A stretch of DNA of 64,000 bases from Schistocephalus solidus (Eukaryota > Platyhelminthes > Cestoda > Diphyllobothriidea > Diphyllobothriidae): positions 1 through 64,000 of the forward strand of contig WEDG01002838.1 in the NCBI GenBank assembly GCA_017591395.1. Direction: 5' to 3'. Below the pieces are notes generated by a model. The model made no database searches and was not told the origin of the DNA. It saw nothing but the letters and a program-made list of their open reading frames with translations. A program made the translations under genes and the position numbers. Below, piece by piece: positions 10,991-22,451 of the stretch; positions within the stretch are counted from its first letter, which is position 1, and the number at the start of each line of letters is the position of its first letter.

Positions 10991-11267
10991 TCACAAGTTT
11001 GGATTACACTCGCCAAAATGGATCATGACTCAAATTTTTCATCAAATTCCACAGCAATCGAGTCAGTAGGAAGAAAATGTACGCTAAAACAGTCGTTAAA
11101 CAGACCATCAGATGCAGTTACTCGGATGTTTTGTGTTTGAAATAAAACCAAATCAGAAGGTAAGGCCGAGTTAAAAGCTGCAGATGATGACAGAACTCAT
11201 AAAATGTTTACAGCAATTCTCTAACGAGTTTTTGATCAATCATCAATCATCACGCAGCATATTCTGA

Positions 11268-12368
11268 GATGTTTAAGCCACGTAAGGATCTCAGCTACTG
11301 AGATGTTTCTATCCGGTCGCCTACAAAGACCACACTTTGTAAAAGGTGATTTCTTGGGCGGTTTGAGTTTTCTTCGTCAATTTTAGATATCCTTATAAAC
11401 TCAAATATAATTTCTAGAAAATGTAAACAAAAATATCACTGTTTGCACACATTCAGTGGCAAATTATGTTTTTTTAGAAAATTTATACTCGAAAAAGGGG
11501 TATTTTTTCTTCTCAAACGATTTTCTATTGCCGAATAATTATGAACCCAACCTGGCGTTTCACTTGGGTTTAAGTAATCGAAACTAAAATCTGTACGCCT
11601 TCCATGTAAAAAATTATGAATTGCTCCATACTGTTAGGCAGGAATTATACAGTGCTCATAGGAGCTTGCAATGGCTGTGAATTATGTCGCATATATCATA
11701 AGGAGCAGAGATAAACGGACAGAAGCGACACTAGTTGAGTGGAAATGTAAAGATCTAAAAATTGCATAAATTCTGTCTTTTATTGAACCCGGCAACTACC
11801 ATTTCTTCTGGTACTAGACATGATTTGCTAGAAAATGAGTATAGGAAGGGATAGGTATATACATGTTGTTCACAGCAAATATATTTTATAATGACATTAA
11901 AAAACTGGAAAAAATCAGTAAGAATGCTTCATATGGCCGCCTAAACAGGACACGGGTAAAGTAACTGTTCACAATACATGTGGCTTTGTGCTAAGTTCCA
12001 AGGAAATTATGTTCAGGGTTGAGGTGAGAGAAAGCGTTAAAATTAAATTTAGGCCTAAATTTGAAGATAAGGTCAGGGTTGGGGTAACAGTCATGATTAG
12101 ACAATAGACTAAGGTTATTGTTGTGTTAGGATTGGACCTAAGTGAAAATTAGGTTTTATGTTAGGGTGAGTGTTAACGTTCAGACATGGGACCACTTACG
12201 CTTCCTGAAATTTACCATAAGATCACCTATTTTAAGCGGATGGGGCGGGTTCTATTCCCGTGTCCTGTTAAGGCGGCTATACAAGACACCCCTATCAAAA
12301 ATTTATGATACTTAGGTAGCGGCCGAAAGGAGGCGCATTCAAAAGCTGTCATCCTTACGCGACTAAAG
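11268..12368. mobile_element. Foldback (long inverted repeat) element FB1
   Basis: Left end (gtttaagccacgtaaggatctcagct) and right end (agctgtcatccttacgcgactaaag) are inverted copies. The inner arms (tgccgaataattatgaaccc on the left; agcaaatatattttataatg on the right) match the arms of FB3. No protein-coding potential is seen, so it would be non-autonomous. The right arm is split by a 350-bp MITE at 11932-12281. Confidence 0.55.
11932..12281. mobile_element. MITE with 25-bp terminal inverted repeats
   Basis: Starts TATGGCCGCCTAAACAGG and ends with its inverted copy (...CCTGTTAAGGCGGCTATA). 23 of 25 positions agree. TA at both ends fits a TA target duplication as used by Tc1/mariner-like transposases. 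The 300-bp interior has no open frame and contains TTAGGG-like words. It lies inside the right arm of FB1, so it is the younger insertion. Confidence 0.75.
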
Positions 12369-13390
12369 TGGATTGGGATCATGTCATCTGATAACCATTA
12401 TCGCATTAACAGTAACATTTCTGGTCAAAAGCATTTCCGGATTTTGATGATCATGTTGTGATCTACGCCACCTACTATGTTAACTTTTAACACCTGCACT
12501 ATTGCTCCACTGGCGTTCGAAGCGATTTTAAATGACGTAGGTAGACTTTCTCCGTCCAAAGTAAATGTCCTTAAGGTGCGAAATTTCCTTCAACCATTTA
12601 CCCTTGTTGCTGAACTACTCTTTGATTGTTCTGAGCACGTGATCTTACTGGTTTGACACGACGAGGACTTGTCGTCTATTGACTGAAAGATGCGTGAGTT
12701 GCCGGTCGCCTCACGCTTGAATAGTGACTGCGCGAACGGACCAACAATAACCGCTGTATTTAACAGGCTCTGAACCGTTGCGTATCCTGTAAAAACATGT
12801 TTGTCCAACGGCAGCTGGCGTTTTGCGTCTACTGGTGAATGAACTGCGTATGGTTCGCATGCTTGAAAGGTGGGCATACAAGGTAGTCGCACGTTTAGAA
12901 AGTACTTTCAGAGGGTGGGGTCCATGCAGCGGAAACCGCGAACAGACAAGGCATCTTTGGAGGTTAAGTGCCAAAGATTGCGGCTGATCTGAGATCTTTC
13001 ATTACGAGAGGCATTACTGTTTGGCGGTATATGGCTGATCGGAACATTTTCTTGCAACCCAAACAGGAGCGAGTACTTGAATGCGGTTGCAATGCTCATT
13101 CGCGCGGAGCATAATCCGCGTTTTCTTACACGAGCATTAGCGTACTGCCATCCGGTTTGGTTTACAGTCACTGCAGTTGATCCTACTCAGGAAAATATAT
13201 CCATTTAGTGTTGTGTATAACTTTTTAGCTAGTTTTATAAATATCTATAAATCGATTTCTATTGACCAGCACGCAAACAAGTTGCCTAACCTTCATTGAT
13301 TTTAAGGGGAATTATGTCTTCCATTTTAGCTTATGGAAGAAGATGATCTGCCCACGTAACTTTTGGTACGACACAAGAATTTTTGAATAA
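12369..13390. other. No recognised feature
   Basis: Several overlapping open frames of 80-100 codons lie on the minus strand at 12590-13171. None resembles a family I know, and they overlap one another in different frames, so I do not call a gene. Confidence 0.4.
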
Positions 13391-13394
13391 GTAA

Positions 13395-13570
13395 TCTGGC
13401 AGATCGTAGCTCAGTTGGCTAGAGAGTTGGCTGTACTAAAGCCTTCCCCTTGCTGACCTAGGTTCGAATCCCACCGAGGCAGCCGAGTTTTTCACAAGCT
13501 GGTCAAATAAAGTTTAGGATATGCCTAAATAACTGCGAATATAATTCGGCTGGATTTAAGCACTTGTGAG
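13395..13570 (+). repeat. tRNA-derived SINE (family S2)
   Basis: A box TAGCTCAGTTGGCTAGAG and B box GGTTCGAATCCC spaced as in a tRNA, followed by a non-tRNA body (cgagtttttcacaagctggtcaaataaagtttagg). The flanking stems do not pair as an acceptor stem. A second piece with the same body lies at 15085-15180. Confidence 0.6.
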
Positions 13571-14425
13571 TTTTTACGGCCTGGGTTTGAAATATTGCCA
13601 TTTTGTTGATCTACTCTGCGAATTATGAATGTATTGAACTAACCACCGAAACTCGGTGCGAAAATTCAAATAATTTAAGTAGCCAGTTTTTCTCAGTATG
13701 ACTGGTGCGCGTGGCTCGAAGTGTTGTCAACCAATGACCATAAGATTATATTTACTGCTGTTTTTTAATTGCTATCTCGCAGTAAATCAGTCTATTTGAA
13801 GGTTTATAGGCGTAGACTGAAAGTGGATATGAATATTTGGGCCGACTTCTATCAGCCACAGCGAGATAACCGCCTAATATTCATTGAACTGCCAACCGAC
13901 AGCAGTTCTAATCATCTTTCGTGTGGCCTCACTTAGAGAATACTTTTACCGAAGAACAGACTTCCATTTAAGTTAATGGTAGATGCGTTTTGAAGTTCTG
14001 GTAAAAATAAGTTGCAGTATTTGAGGGTTTATTCTTTTAGAACTGCCGGATTCCATGAGATTCTGCCACAAACCCTGACACGCATAAACGCAAAATGTCC
14101 CGCGTTAATGTCAAGACTAGTAGCAGTGTTGATGCATGGGAGAGAGACAGAGAGAGCAAGATCGCAGGATATTAAACCTCACGGCAAATTAGCTAATGCA
14201 CCAGAATAGTAGATCTGATGAATTTCAATCTAGCACAACGATCAAAATGGCGTGAACTAGAGGGATATTAACTTACCGAAAACTTCGGTTCTTCTTAGGA
14301 CTAATGGTCAAGCTGCAGTGGCTACTCTTCAATGAAATGTTAACCGAAATTCCAAAAATTATCTTCGAGCAAAAAAGGTGCTCACATACGATTGCAATAT
14401 TACTAATCGTGCAGCGCAATCACAA
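13571..14425. other. No recognised feature
   Basis: AT-rich, no convincing coding region and no repeat that I can match elsewhere in the window. Confidence 0.4.
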
Positions 14426-15288
14426 GATATTTCGGACACAAGAGGACGCCGGCTTTTGAACGAGATTTTATGAAGGCGCCTGTAAACTTGTCCCCTGTAA
14501 AAATAACTACTTATGTAGTATACATTTTGCCATTGATATGCAATGCCCTCATAAATTCAAGTATATTTCATGAGAAACATGCATCAAAATATTCTTTGTT
14601 GTACTCATTTGGTAAAAAATGACGTCTCTTTGAAATTTTATACCTGTAGATAGGGTATTTGTCGGTTTTTTAAAAAAATATTTTCTACTGAGGGGATTTG
14701 TCTAGATCGATAAATGTCAACTGATAAAGCATCGTATTAATACTTTTATAAATCCTGCTGGTAATAGTATGCAATATGGATAACATCCACTGAAAATTTT
14801 CACTGCCCGTATCGAAATTTGAGCTTTTTCCTACACAGAAAATACACAGTTTATGGCTTGGAAACCCCAAAATGGAAGCGTAAGAGAAGGACGGGTTCAC
14901 ACTTGGTACAACCGCAGACCACCCCCGTCTTCCGGTATAAATTTTGAAGAAGAGGTAATCAGCTTTCAACTGAGTTTAAGAAAGGATATTTTTACGCCGG
15001 TTTTCTATAAGATATACTGAAATTAGTAGAGGATTCCAGCAGATATGAATAATTCAGTTGAACCACTTGTAAAAAACTCGGCAGCCCACGCCAGAAAGGA
15101 TTCAGGTCCCACCGAGACCACCCAGCTTTTCGCAAGTGGTTCAAACGAATTATAATCGAATGGTTATGACATTGAAAATAAATGGTTAAATTCATGCTAC
15201 TTAAATAATGTCTGTTGGAAAGTGCAGTTGTTGGAGGCAGCGTGAAAGAAGTTCGTTGAAAAGCCGGCATCCTAACGTGACCGAAATG
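14426..15288. mobile_element. Foldback element FB2
   Basis: Left end (atttcggacacaagaggacgc then cggcttttgaacga) and right end (tcgttgaaaagccggcatcc then taacgtgaccgaaat) are inverted copies. The arms extend inwards with a shared aaatattcttt/aaaggatattt block. A piece of SINE S2 sits in the right arm. No coding capacity is seen. Confidence 0.65.
15085..15180 (+). repeat. SINE S2 fragment inside FB2
   Basis: Contains ggattcaggtcccaccgaga and cagcttttcgcaagtggttcaaacgaa, matching the B-box side and body of the SINE at 13395-13570. The 5' tRNA-like half is missing or too diverged. Confidence 0.5.
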
Positions 15289-15979
15289 CCCGGGATTTCC
15301 GAGCGGCCTCAATTGTGACCTGAGGGAAAGACTCCGGTCCTGTCTTGTGGCCCACATGAGGGCTTGGTTATCTTGAAACTGTTTTGCAAGTTCAGGAGGA
15401 CAGACATTTATGTACCACAGTCATCTCGAATTGTTTTATGCCCAAAGGCCTTCGAGTTATACGGTAGCCTCTTGTTTCGCTGTTCCATTTGGAAACTATT
15501 TTCGCGCGCGGGTTTGCAGCACCTAGGCGCTTATGTTTATTTGCATGAGGCAGCTTGACACTGGCGACAGCTAACTCCGCAGCCAACACTACATTCTGGG
15601 GTTGCCAAAAGGGCACCGATGGTAGTGGTTTCGCATGCACGCACACGCACACGGTGTGCAAACACCGCGGCAGGCCACTGATTTTGCGGTTCAATGCTGA
15701 CATGCCAGTGACTGAGGTCGATGTCCTGAACTGGCCCCAGAAGGAAAGCAGTTAGGAAAGTACCTAGAACAGCCGTAATTTGACCATTGAAGCTGTGAGA
15801 TCACCTTGTTTATGCACATTCTGGGATAACAGAACTTTGGGGTGGGGGGTGAGGAACTTGCCTGCCAGCCTGAAATTAAAGTAGATTTTCCGTCGTATTA
15901 AATCTCAACTGAACTCCTGTAATGTGTTTCCAACTTTAACAACCGTTTAAGTGCGATTGTAATATTGATTATCATTTTC
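15289..15979. other. No recognised feature
   Basis: Contains overlapping short frames on both strands at 15364-15755 without recognisable domains and an ACGCAC-rich stretch near 15640. Nothing supportable as a gene. Confidence 0.4.
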
Positions 15980-16681
15980 AATACACCTCAGTCACTTCCA
16001 GATGCTGGCTTTTGAACTAGCATACCGTGTAAAAAATGGGTACTGAAGTAATATGCATTTTTCACGTTGATTTTCGATGCCTTTAAAATTTTAATTGGTG
16101 GAAAACATACATAAAAATATTCTTTCTTGTACTTGTTTGGTAGCAAATTATGCCTTGTGCAAATTTTAACCTTGAAAAAAGGGTATTTTTGATTTTAAAA
16201 AAAACTTTCTAAATTGCCGAATAATTTTTAACCCTTGAATTCAAGGTTCCCAAACTACATGTTGCAAACATTCTATATACGGAAAACCACAAAATATTAT
16301 AGGCTATGAAAAAAGGGTCACAGAGTTTTTTTAAAATTGTGCAATGGGTGTCGATCATGTCATATAATTTATAGGCCACGTATGTATTATGAATAAGCCT
16401 TTCACGATCTTAGTAAATCTCATAATTGAAAACTGTTTTAAAAAAATACGCTTTCTTGAAGTATAAAATTTGAAGAAGACGTAAGTTGCTACCAAAATCG
16501 TACAAGAAAGAATATTTTTCGGCATTTTTTCTGCAAAATATATTTGAATCTCTAAAGACATCGAAAATCGATGAGGACAATGACTAAAAATTAAGTAGAC
16601 TTTTTTACAGAGTATAATTTTTGTGGGCGATCAGAAAGAAGTTTATTCAAAAGCCGACATCCTGGCGTGACCGAAATATCG
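15980..16681. mobile_element. Foldback element FB3 (best preserved)
   Basis: The left arm, about 15980-16240, and the right arm, about 16400-16681, are inverted copies over roughly 250 bp: gctggcttttgaa / ttcaaaagccgac, tgattttcgatg / catcgaaaatcga, atattctttcttgtac / gtacaagaaagaatat, aagggtattttt / aaaaaaatacgctttctt. The spacer is about 160 bp. No open frame is credible. Cruciform-forming, non-autonomous element. Confidence 0.75.
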
Positions 16682-16889
16682 TGAAATCAGAATGCATGGT
16701 AATCAATGTTGTAGCTCTACGCCAGTAATTTGTTCGAATATAAAACACATTTCATAATTTCGGTTGACATTTCATGAACTAGGGAATGTACTGTACGTTC
16801 GTTGACGCATTCACGGACGAGGAGCAGTGGGGCAACCTTCAGTGAAGATTGGCGAGGAGGTTTCGGAAGCTGCAGAATAAACAGTAACA

Positions 16890-17190
16890 CATTCATACGT
16901 GTTTGGATGGCAGTTCGGCCTTCGGTTTCAATGAGATCCACCGTGTGCTCCATAGCAAGGTAGCGTAGGCAGGGTGACTTGCGCGTGAATTAAATTATAG
17001 GGGCCGTAGACTTGGAAAGCATCGAACGCACTCTTCGCTCCTTCACCCGTTGGTATAACCAAGTTAAGAAGGCCAGACAGATGACTGGCGCGGTCGGAGC
17101 CGCCCGTATGCGTGCCGCCACACACGGTTGGATCCCACGTATTACGGCACGACGAATGCCATGCCGTATGCCCGGCCGCACTGGGTCCCT
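16890..17190 (-). repeat. Repeat family R, minus-strand copy
   Basis: Reverse complement matches 27430-27680: shared words acgcgcaagtcacc, gtggagca-acggtgga-ctc, ggccgaactgcc and cggctccg-ccgcgcc. Repeat class unknown. Confidence 0.55.
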
Positions 17191-17639
17191 AACTTTTTCC
17201 CATCTCTGCAGTTTACCACCTACGTTCGAACCTCCACCAGCGGGCAGGACGTCAAGCAGATAGACTGGATTTCTTTCCCCAATACGGTACTGATTCTGTC
17301 TTTATGTTGGAAGTCCGATTGCCTGAGCTCTACGGAGTAGGAATGAAAGTGTAGGGGTCTGACATCACCTGCCACATCTACCAAGTAGAAATAACTGCAA
17401 ACACAGTTTAACTGAAACGGGCACTGCTTGCGCACAACAGTTACATATAATTATTTCAGCCTACTCATACATCATAAGTAGTACGTGTGTAGTCATTCGT
17501 AAAGCATCGTAACGTATACAACAGGTCCATGTCCATTGCAAAATTTTACGAACTCGACTTTACCTCTTTTTAGTAGCGCATATAAATTTAATAATTTCCT
17601 TACACTGAACGTATAAAGCTTTGAGTTTAGAAGGTCTGA
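17191..17639. other. No recognised feature
   Basis: Between repeat R and FB4. Short frames only; nothing recognised. Confidence 0.4.
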
Positions 17640-17930
17640 ATACAGGTGTAACAGCAGGTTGGGTTAAAAATTATTCAGGAATTTTAAAACTTTTTAAAAC
17701 CGAAAACTGTCCATTTTGCTAGTATACAGTTTGAAGAACACGCAATTTTTTACCAAGTGAGTATAAGAAAGAATATGTTGTGCATTTTTTCTATTGAATA
17801 TATTCTAATTGATAAGGGCATCAAAATGAATTGGAAAACTTGCACTACTTAATTAGTCCTTTTTTAAAAGAATTCAGTATTTAAAGGCGGCCAGAAAGAA
17901 GCTTGATCAAAAGACAGAATGCGGAATGTA
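17640..17930. mobile_element. Foldback element FB4, right arm only
   Basis: Matches the right arm of FB3: tttgaagaa-acg, agtataagaaagaatat, gcattttttct, aaggcatcaaaat-like, then ggcggccagaaagaagcttgatcaaaag. No left arm is found upstream, so it is a half element. Confidence 0.55.
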
Positions 17931-18393
17931 TTGCCGACCAAAGCACGCTAATCTCCACGTTACGAAATGCCTACACCTCACCGTGTTACTATGTCCAAAT
18001 AATTTTCAGAACGGAGCACTGGATAAACAGATGACGAACAAACCGACAGTCGACAGACATCCAAACCCAGTTTTCATACGTGTTTCAATGCATAGGACAT
18101 CACCCTGCTCGATGCACAGACTGATTAAGAAGACAAACTGTGAAACTGCATTGCCTCTAGAGACCTACCACAAACAACAATCGGTGAAGACGAGAAAATG
18201 AGTTGTGCAATCGAGGGAGAGTACGAAGAAAACGTGAAATAATGTGGAATGATCGGTGGATGAAAGAATTAAGCTGCAACAGAATAAGTAAGTGAAGGAG
18301 ACATATTTCGCGACACACATATTATGCTAGTTGGAAGCACAACGTTCAAAAGGAAAGGAAAGGGATGGAGGACGAACACATTTGGGTGCCGCT

Positions 18394-18544
18394 TTAAGAG
18401 CAGAATTTGCGGTTCTTGTTGACACCAAAGATCTGCTCCCGGATCTTCGGTAGCAATTTTTCAGCTACTTGATCCAACCGGGCCTCCAGAGTGTTGATCA
18501 CACGAATGCGCCCATCGTTTACAGAGACCTCAACACCACCACAG
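18394..18544 (-). CDS. ATP6V1E: V-type proton ATPase subunit E, C-terminal exon
   Basis: Subunit E forms the peripheral stalks that hold the V1 catalytic head against rotation in the proton pump. This exon encodes the conserved C-terminus: [49 protein letters not shown] and TAA. The family reads GGVE...KIKVSNTLESRLD...LPEVR..LFG.N.NRKF, so the match is clear. The acceptor cttcag sits at 18545-18546, and the exon starts with one base that completes a codon (phase 2). The exon lies 13 kb from its N-terminal partners at 31597-32026 on the same strand. Confidence 0.9.
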
Positions 18545-21500
18545 CTGAAGTTATGAAAAGACAGCGTGTTTACATGCAGACGGGAAGGGGAGGCGCAAAA
18601 CACGTGCAGGTGGCAGATCGTAGAACGAATACGTACCATGATTCAGGCAAAAAGTTCTGTGTGTCGAGTTTTGCCGAACACGTAAGTCCAGTCGCTTTCT
18701 GAACTGTCGCGATACAGGATGGCAATACCGACTACATGGAGGGAAAAAGTTCAAAGCGGGATAATTAAAAGTAAAATAAAATGGTTACTTAATATACATA
18801 AGTTGTATGTGGTGTGTGAGTATAATATATCGGTTAATATGAAGGGGTCCTAAAGCTGAATGACAGACAAGGTCAAAGGTCGGTCGACGACAGGTGGTGA
18901 TGGTCAACGAAAAAGTGGAAAGCAGTAATTACTTGCACAAGATCAACATCACACTTGCGACATTTGACGAGAACGTTTGGTTCCACCAGTTGAAGTAAGG
19001 CCTACGGGGAGAAAGACGAGAAAATTAATAAGAGTGGAGAACTGAGCAAACACCAACACTTTAACCAAAACTACGCCGGAGTTCGTGTTGCGCAATTCAT
19101 GACAAGTTTCGAAAAAAACATATGCGTAAGGATACCGACAAATGCTTTACGGAGCATATAACAGTCGTAAAAAGAGTTCAAGCGATACATTCTACTAACA
19201 AAACTGACAACCCTTATTAAACAGAGACGACCTGAAATTTGAATTCTGATTCACATGGGGCTAAATTCCAGCACCCAACCCCATAGTCCCGAACCCAGGA
19301 TCTTTGGGTGCGGTACGAAGTATACCAGATTCCGGTTTAGAGGACCAGCCGTTAACACTGAGTAGATATTGAAGAACAAAAACAGCTATTACGTACACCG
19401 TGACTTTATAGATCGTCCATGACGGCCACCGCTCCGCTCAATTGAGCTAAGGCTGCGAGGAGAACCTGCACTGAGAATTGGAACATTCTGTTAGGCACAA
19501 GTTCTCTCTACAGGACGTGCGCGAATCTAGATCAGGATAGATCACCAGCCTCTGCCAAATGAAAGGGCTCGTTGGTGAAGCACGCCGTGCAGTCCAAGCA
19601 CCGTGACCGAACACAGCAGCTTCGATTCTGATCGACAAATTGGCCAACAGAAGCGAAGGGACGAGCTCAAGGAAGTAGTCGCGAAGAAGTGACACGATCA
19701 CAAGAACAAGAGGTTTATTAGCCTGACGCCAGAGGCGAAACTGCGTGAGCCGTGAGCTGCTCGAGTCATGGTTTTCCGGCCCTCAATCAATCGACAAGCG
19801 CAACGACCTCCTCGCTTCTTGTTCGGTGTCAAAACTTTGCTTGGGCAAAGTAGTTAGCCACGCGGAGAACGTGCGGATGACTAATGTTGCTGGTGCCAAT
19901 GCTGGCGAGCCAAATTGCCCGAGAGATAACACAGATGACAAAATCCGGCCGACAGTCATTCGAATGCGGGCCATCATCGCATCGCATACAGCCACTTGCG
20001 ATGAGCGAGTGAGAATCCGAAACGTCAGGCTAATAGAGCTCTCATTCCAGTGATCGCGTTTCTGTCTTCGTCATAGTTTAGCTTTTGCACATTGGCGACA
20101 AGTGCGCTTTCGTCGGTACAGATGATCCCGACGTCATTTAAAGGTGTGAGAGTACTTTGCAAACGGGACTATATTGAATTCAATAGTTTCGGGTTGAGGG
20201 TAAGTAGACGCGAGAGCTGGAACATGCGTTTTATTCGCCTGACGTTTAGGATTCAACTCGAACTCAGCAATGGAGACAGCACCAGATGCGAGTTATTCAT
20301 TCCCTCGAGCTGTTAACAAGGTCAAAGTTCTGTAGCGACTTCCACCTTGGCGCCCACACGCACACAGCCCCTGGGACAACCAAGCCAATTACAGGCTCGC
20401 ACAAACTGCTACTGGTTGATTAACTGATCAAGCGGCAAATTCACACTATTACATGACATTTTCCTCACTCACGCTCACATCACGCTAGCGGACAGACGTG
20501 CGCGCGGGCCCTGAGCTTGCCGCGCGCCGGAGCCTCTGACCACCACTGTACAGAATGCACAACTCCTACTGGTCTTTCTCATTCTCTGCCTGCAATGAAA
20601 AGGGCGTAGTGATTGTAGGGCTCTGAGTACGACCACTGCTTCGATCCCCGACAGTCCTGACCCCTTGATATCCTGGGTTGAGACTTCGCGGGGAGCACGT
20701 AGGCGAACTCTGGTTTCAACGACGGTGGCGCTGAGCCAGGCGGTAGGTAGCAGCAATCATCACGCCAAAATCCAACACGGGTGATAAAATAGCAAGGATT
20801 AGCGACTTGAAAGTCGGACATCGAGCACTTATCACACCAAGGTCAGCTATCATCGATGAAGTAGGGTGCTGTAAATTGTCACAGGTATGAAGTAGCATAA
20901 AGAATACATAATTTAAATACTATAACCCCTTGTGCAGTAATTATCCCTATCTGATACTATCTTTGAGGATGGGTTCGGACATGAAGCAGAAACGTCCGGC
21001 AAATAATGCGCTTGTTCTAGTGATCGCATCAACTGCTTCCTGGGACTCGCATTTTCACTTGTCTCGGTAGTTCTGGGCGATATCGTCCACCCGTAGGAGT
21101 AGCAGTCAGAAGCCCTTTACGGTAATAAATTGTTGCCTACGATGGTAGCTCCCTGAAGATCACGGGATTGCAACCCAAGGACACCCTGACACTCACTAAA
21201 ACCTGAAATCACTGAAATTAGTTGCCTAAAAGAATAAGTTGCAGCGAGAATGACTGTAAGTAGGTTGGAGCAACCAGGCGAAAATAGCAGCCACGGGAGA
21301 AAATACTGGCAGATCGGGGGCTAGACTCAAACTCTCAGCTTGCAGCTGGCCAGGGACATACAAACCTGGGCCGAGACAACTCAAATATGGAATGGCTAAC
21401 GCTTGAGGCGCAGTTTTTAGATGCCAACTCCATCAACAGGCAAATTAAACTTACTGCGGCCTATAAAGTCCTGCGTCAGTACGTACACGAACCTGAGGAC

Positions 21501-22398
21501 AAGACGACAACGGGGCACAACGGGACGAGTGAGTCCTGTAACCGATCGGTGAGCGCCCCATTACCAATGTCAATATTCCCGATCGAAACCGGCAAGACAA
21601 CGAGCTCGTGGCGGCGAGTATGGGTAGATCGCGTTTGACTTCTGCCCAACAAGGTCGCGAGTTCGAGGCTCGGGCAGCCGCAGCGCCTGGCCGTAGTGGG
21701 CCATGGCTGTTGATGCCACGGCTAATAAGCCAGAAATGGCTATTCCAGTCTCCCTTGTCTTTGTCGGTCATGTTATTCTGCATATATATATATGTATAAA
21801 ATCCCAGGTGTTCCACACTTGGGATTGGGTATGACTGGCTGATGACGGCTAATAAAGCCAGAAATGGCCATTTCTGGTCTCCCCTTGTCTCTTTGTCGGT
21901 TCCACATTATCAAAATAGCGTTACACGTCGCTATGCGACTGCCTGTGAGTACTCTAGTCTGAGTTCCGGGGCACAACGGAACATAAATGTTCATTAAGCA
22001 GATCGGTGAGCCACACACTGTCATCATATTCCCGATCGCAACCGACAAAGCAACGAGCCCGTGGCTCAATGGTAGATCATTCGACTCAAATGCCAAAGGT
22101 CGCGGGTTCGAATCCCAGGTGTTTCACACTTGGGATCGGGTATGACTGGCTGATGACGGCTAATAAACCAGAAATGGCAATTCCGGTCTCCCTTGTCTTT
22201 GTCGGTTCTACATTATCAAAATATGTTACACGTTGCTATGCGACTGACTGTGAGTACATATATATCGTATATGGCACATATATTATACCGTACTTCCGAC
22301 ATAGGTACTAGCTGAAATTTCGGATCTGACCCTAAAAAGTCATGTCCGAATCATCTGACTCCATGTCCTGCACTTAATAATTTCAGAAATTATTTCCT

Positions 22399-22451
<53 letters not shown>

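Noticed and set aside
11990..12185. Interstitial telomere (TTAGGG-like words)
   Set aside because: Only isolated, irregular words within the MITE interior; no tandem array.
12590..13171. Minus-strand gene
   Set aside because: Three overlapping frames of about 90 codons, no known domain, no splice or codon pattern that favours one.
13403..13485. tRNA gene on + strand
   Set aside because: Good boxes but no acceptor stem and too long between D-arm and T-arm; the shared body at 15085 makes it a SINE.
19420..19470. tRNA-like A box on the minus strand (ttagctcaattgag)
   Set aside because: No B box at the right distance and no matching repeat elsewhere in the window.
22055..22125. tRNA gene (A and B box perfect)
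   Set aside because: The segment upstream of the A box and the segment after the B box do not pair as an acceptor stem, and the same head recurs in S1 copies with a common body, so it is a SINE-like head.
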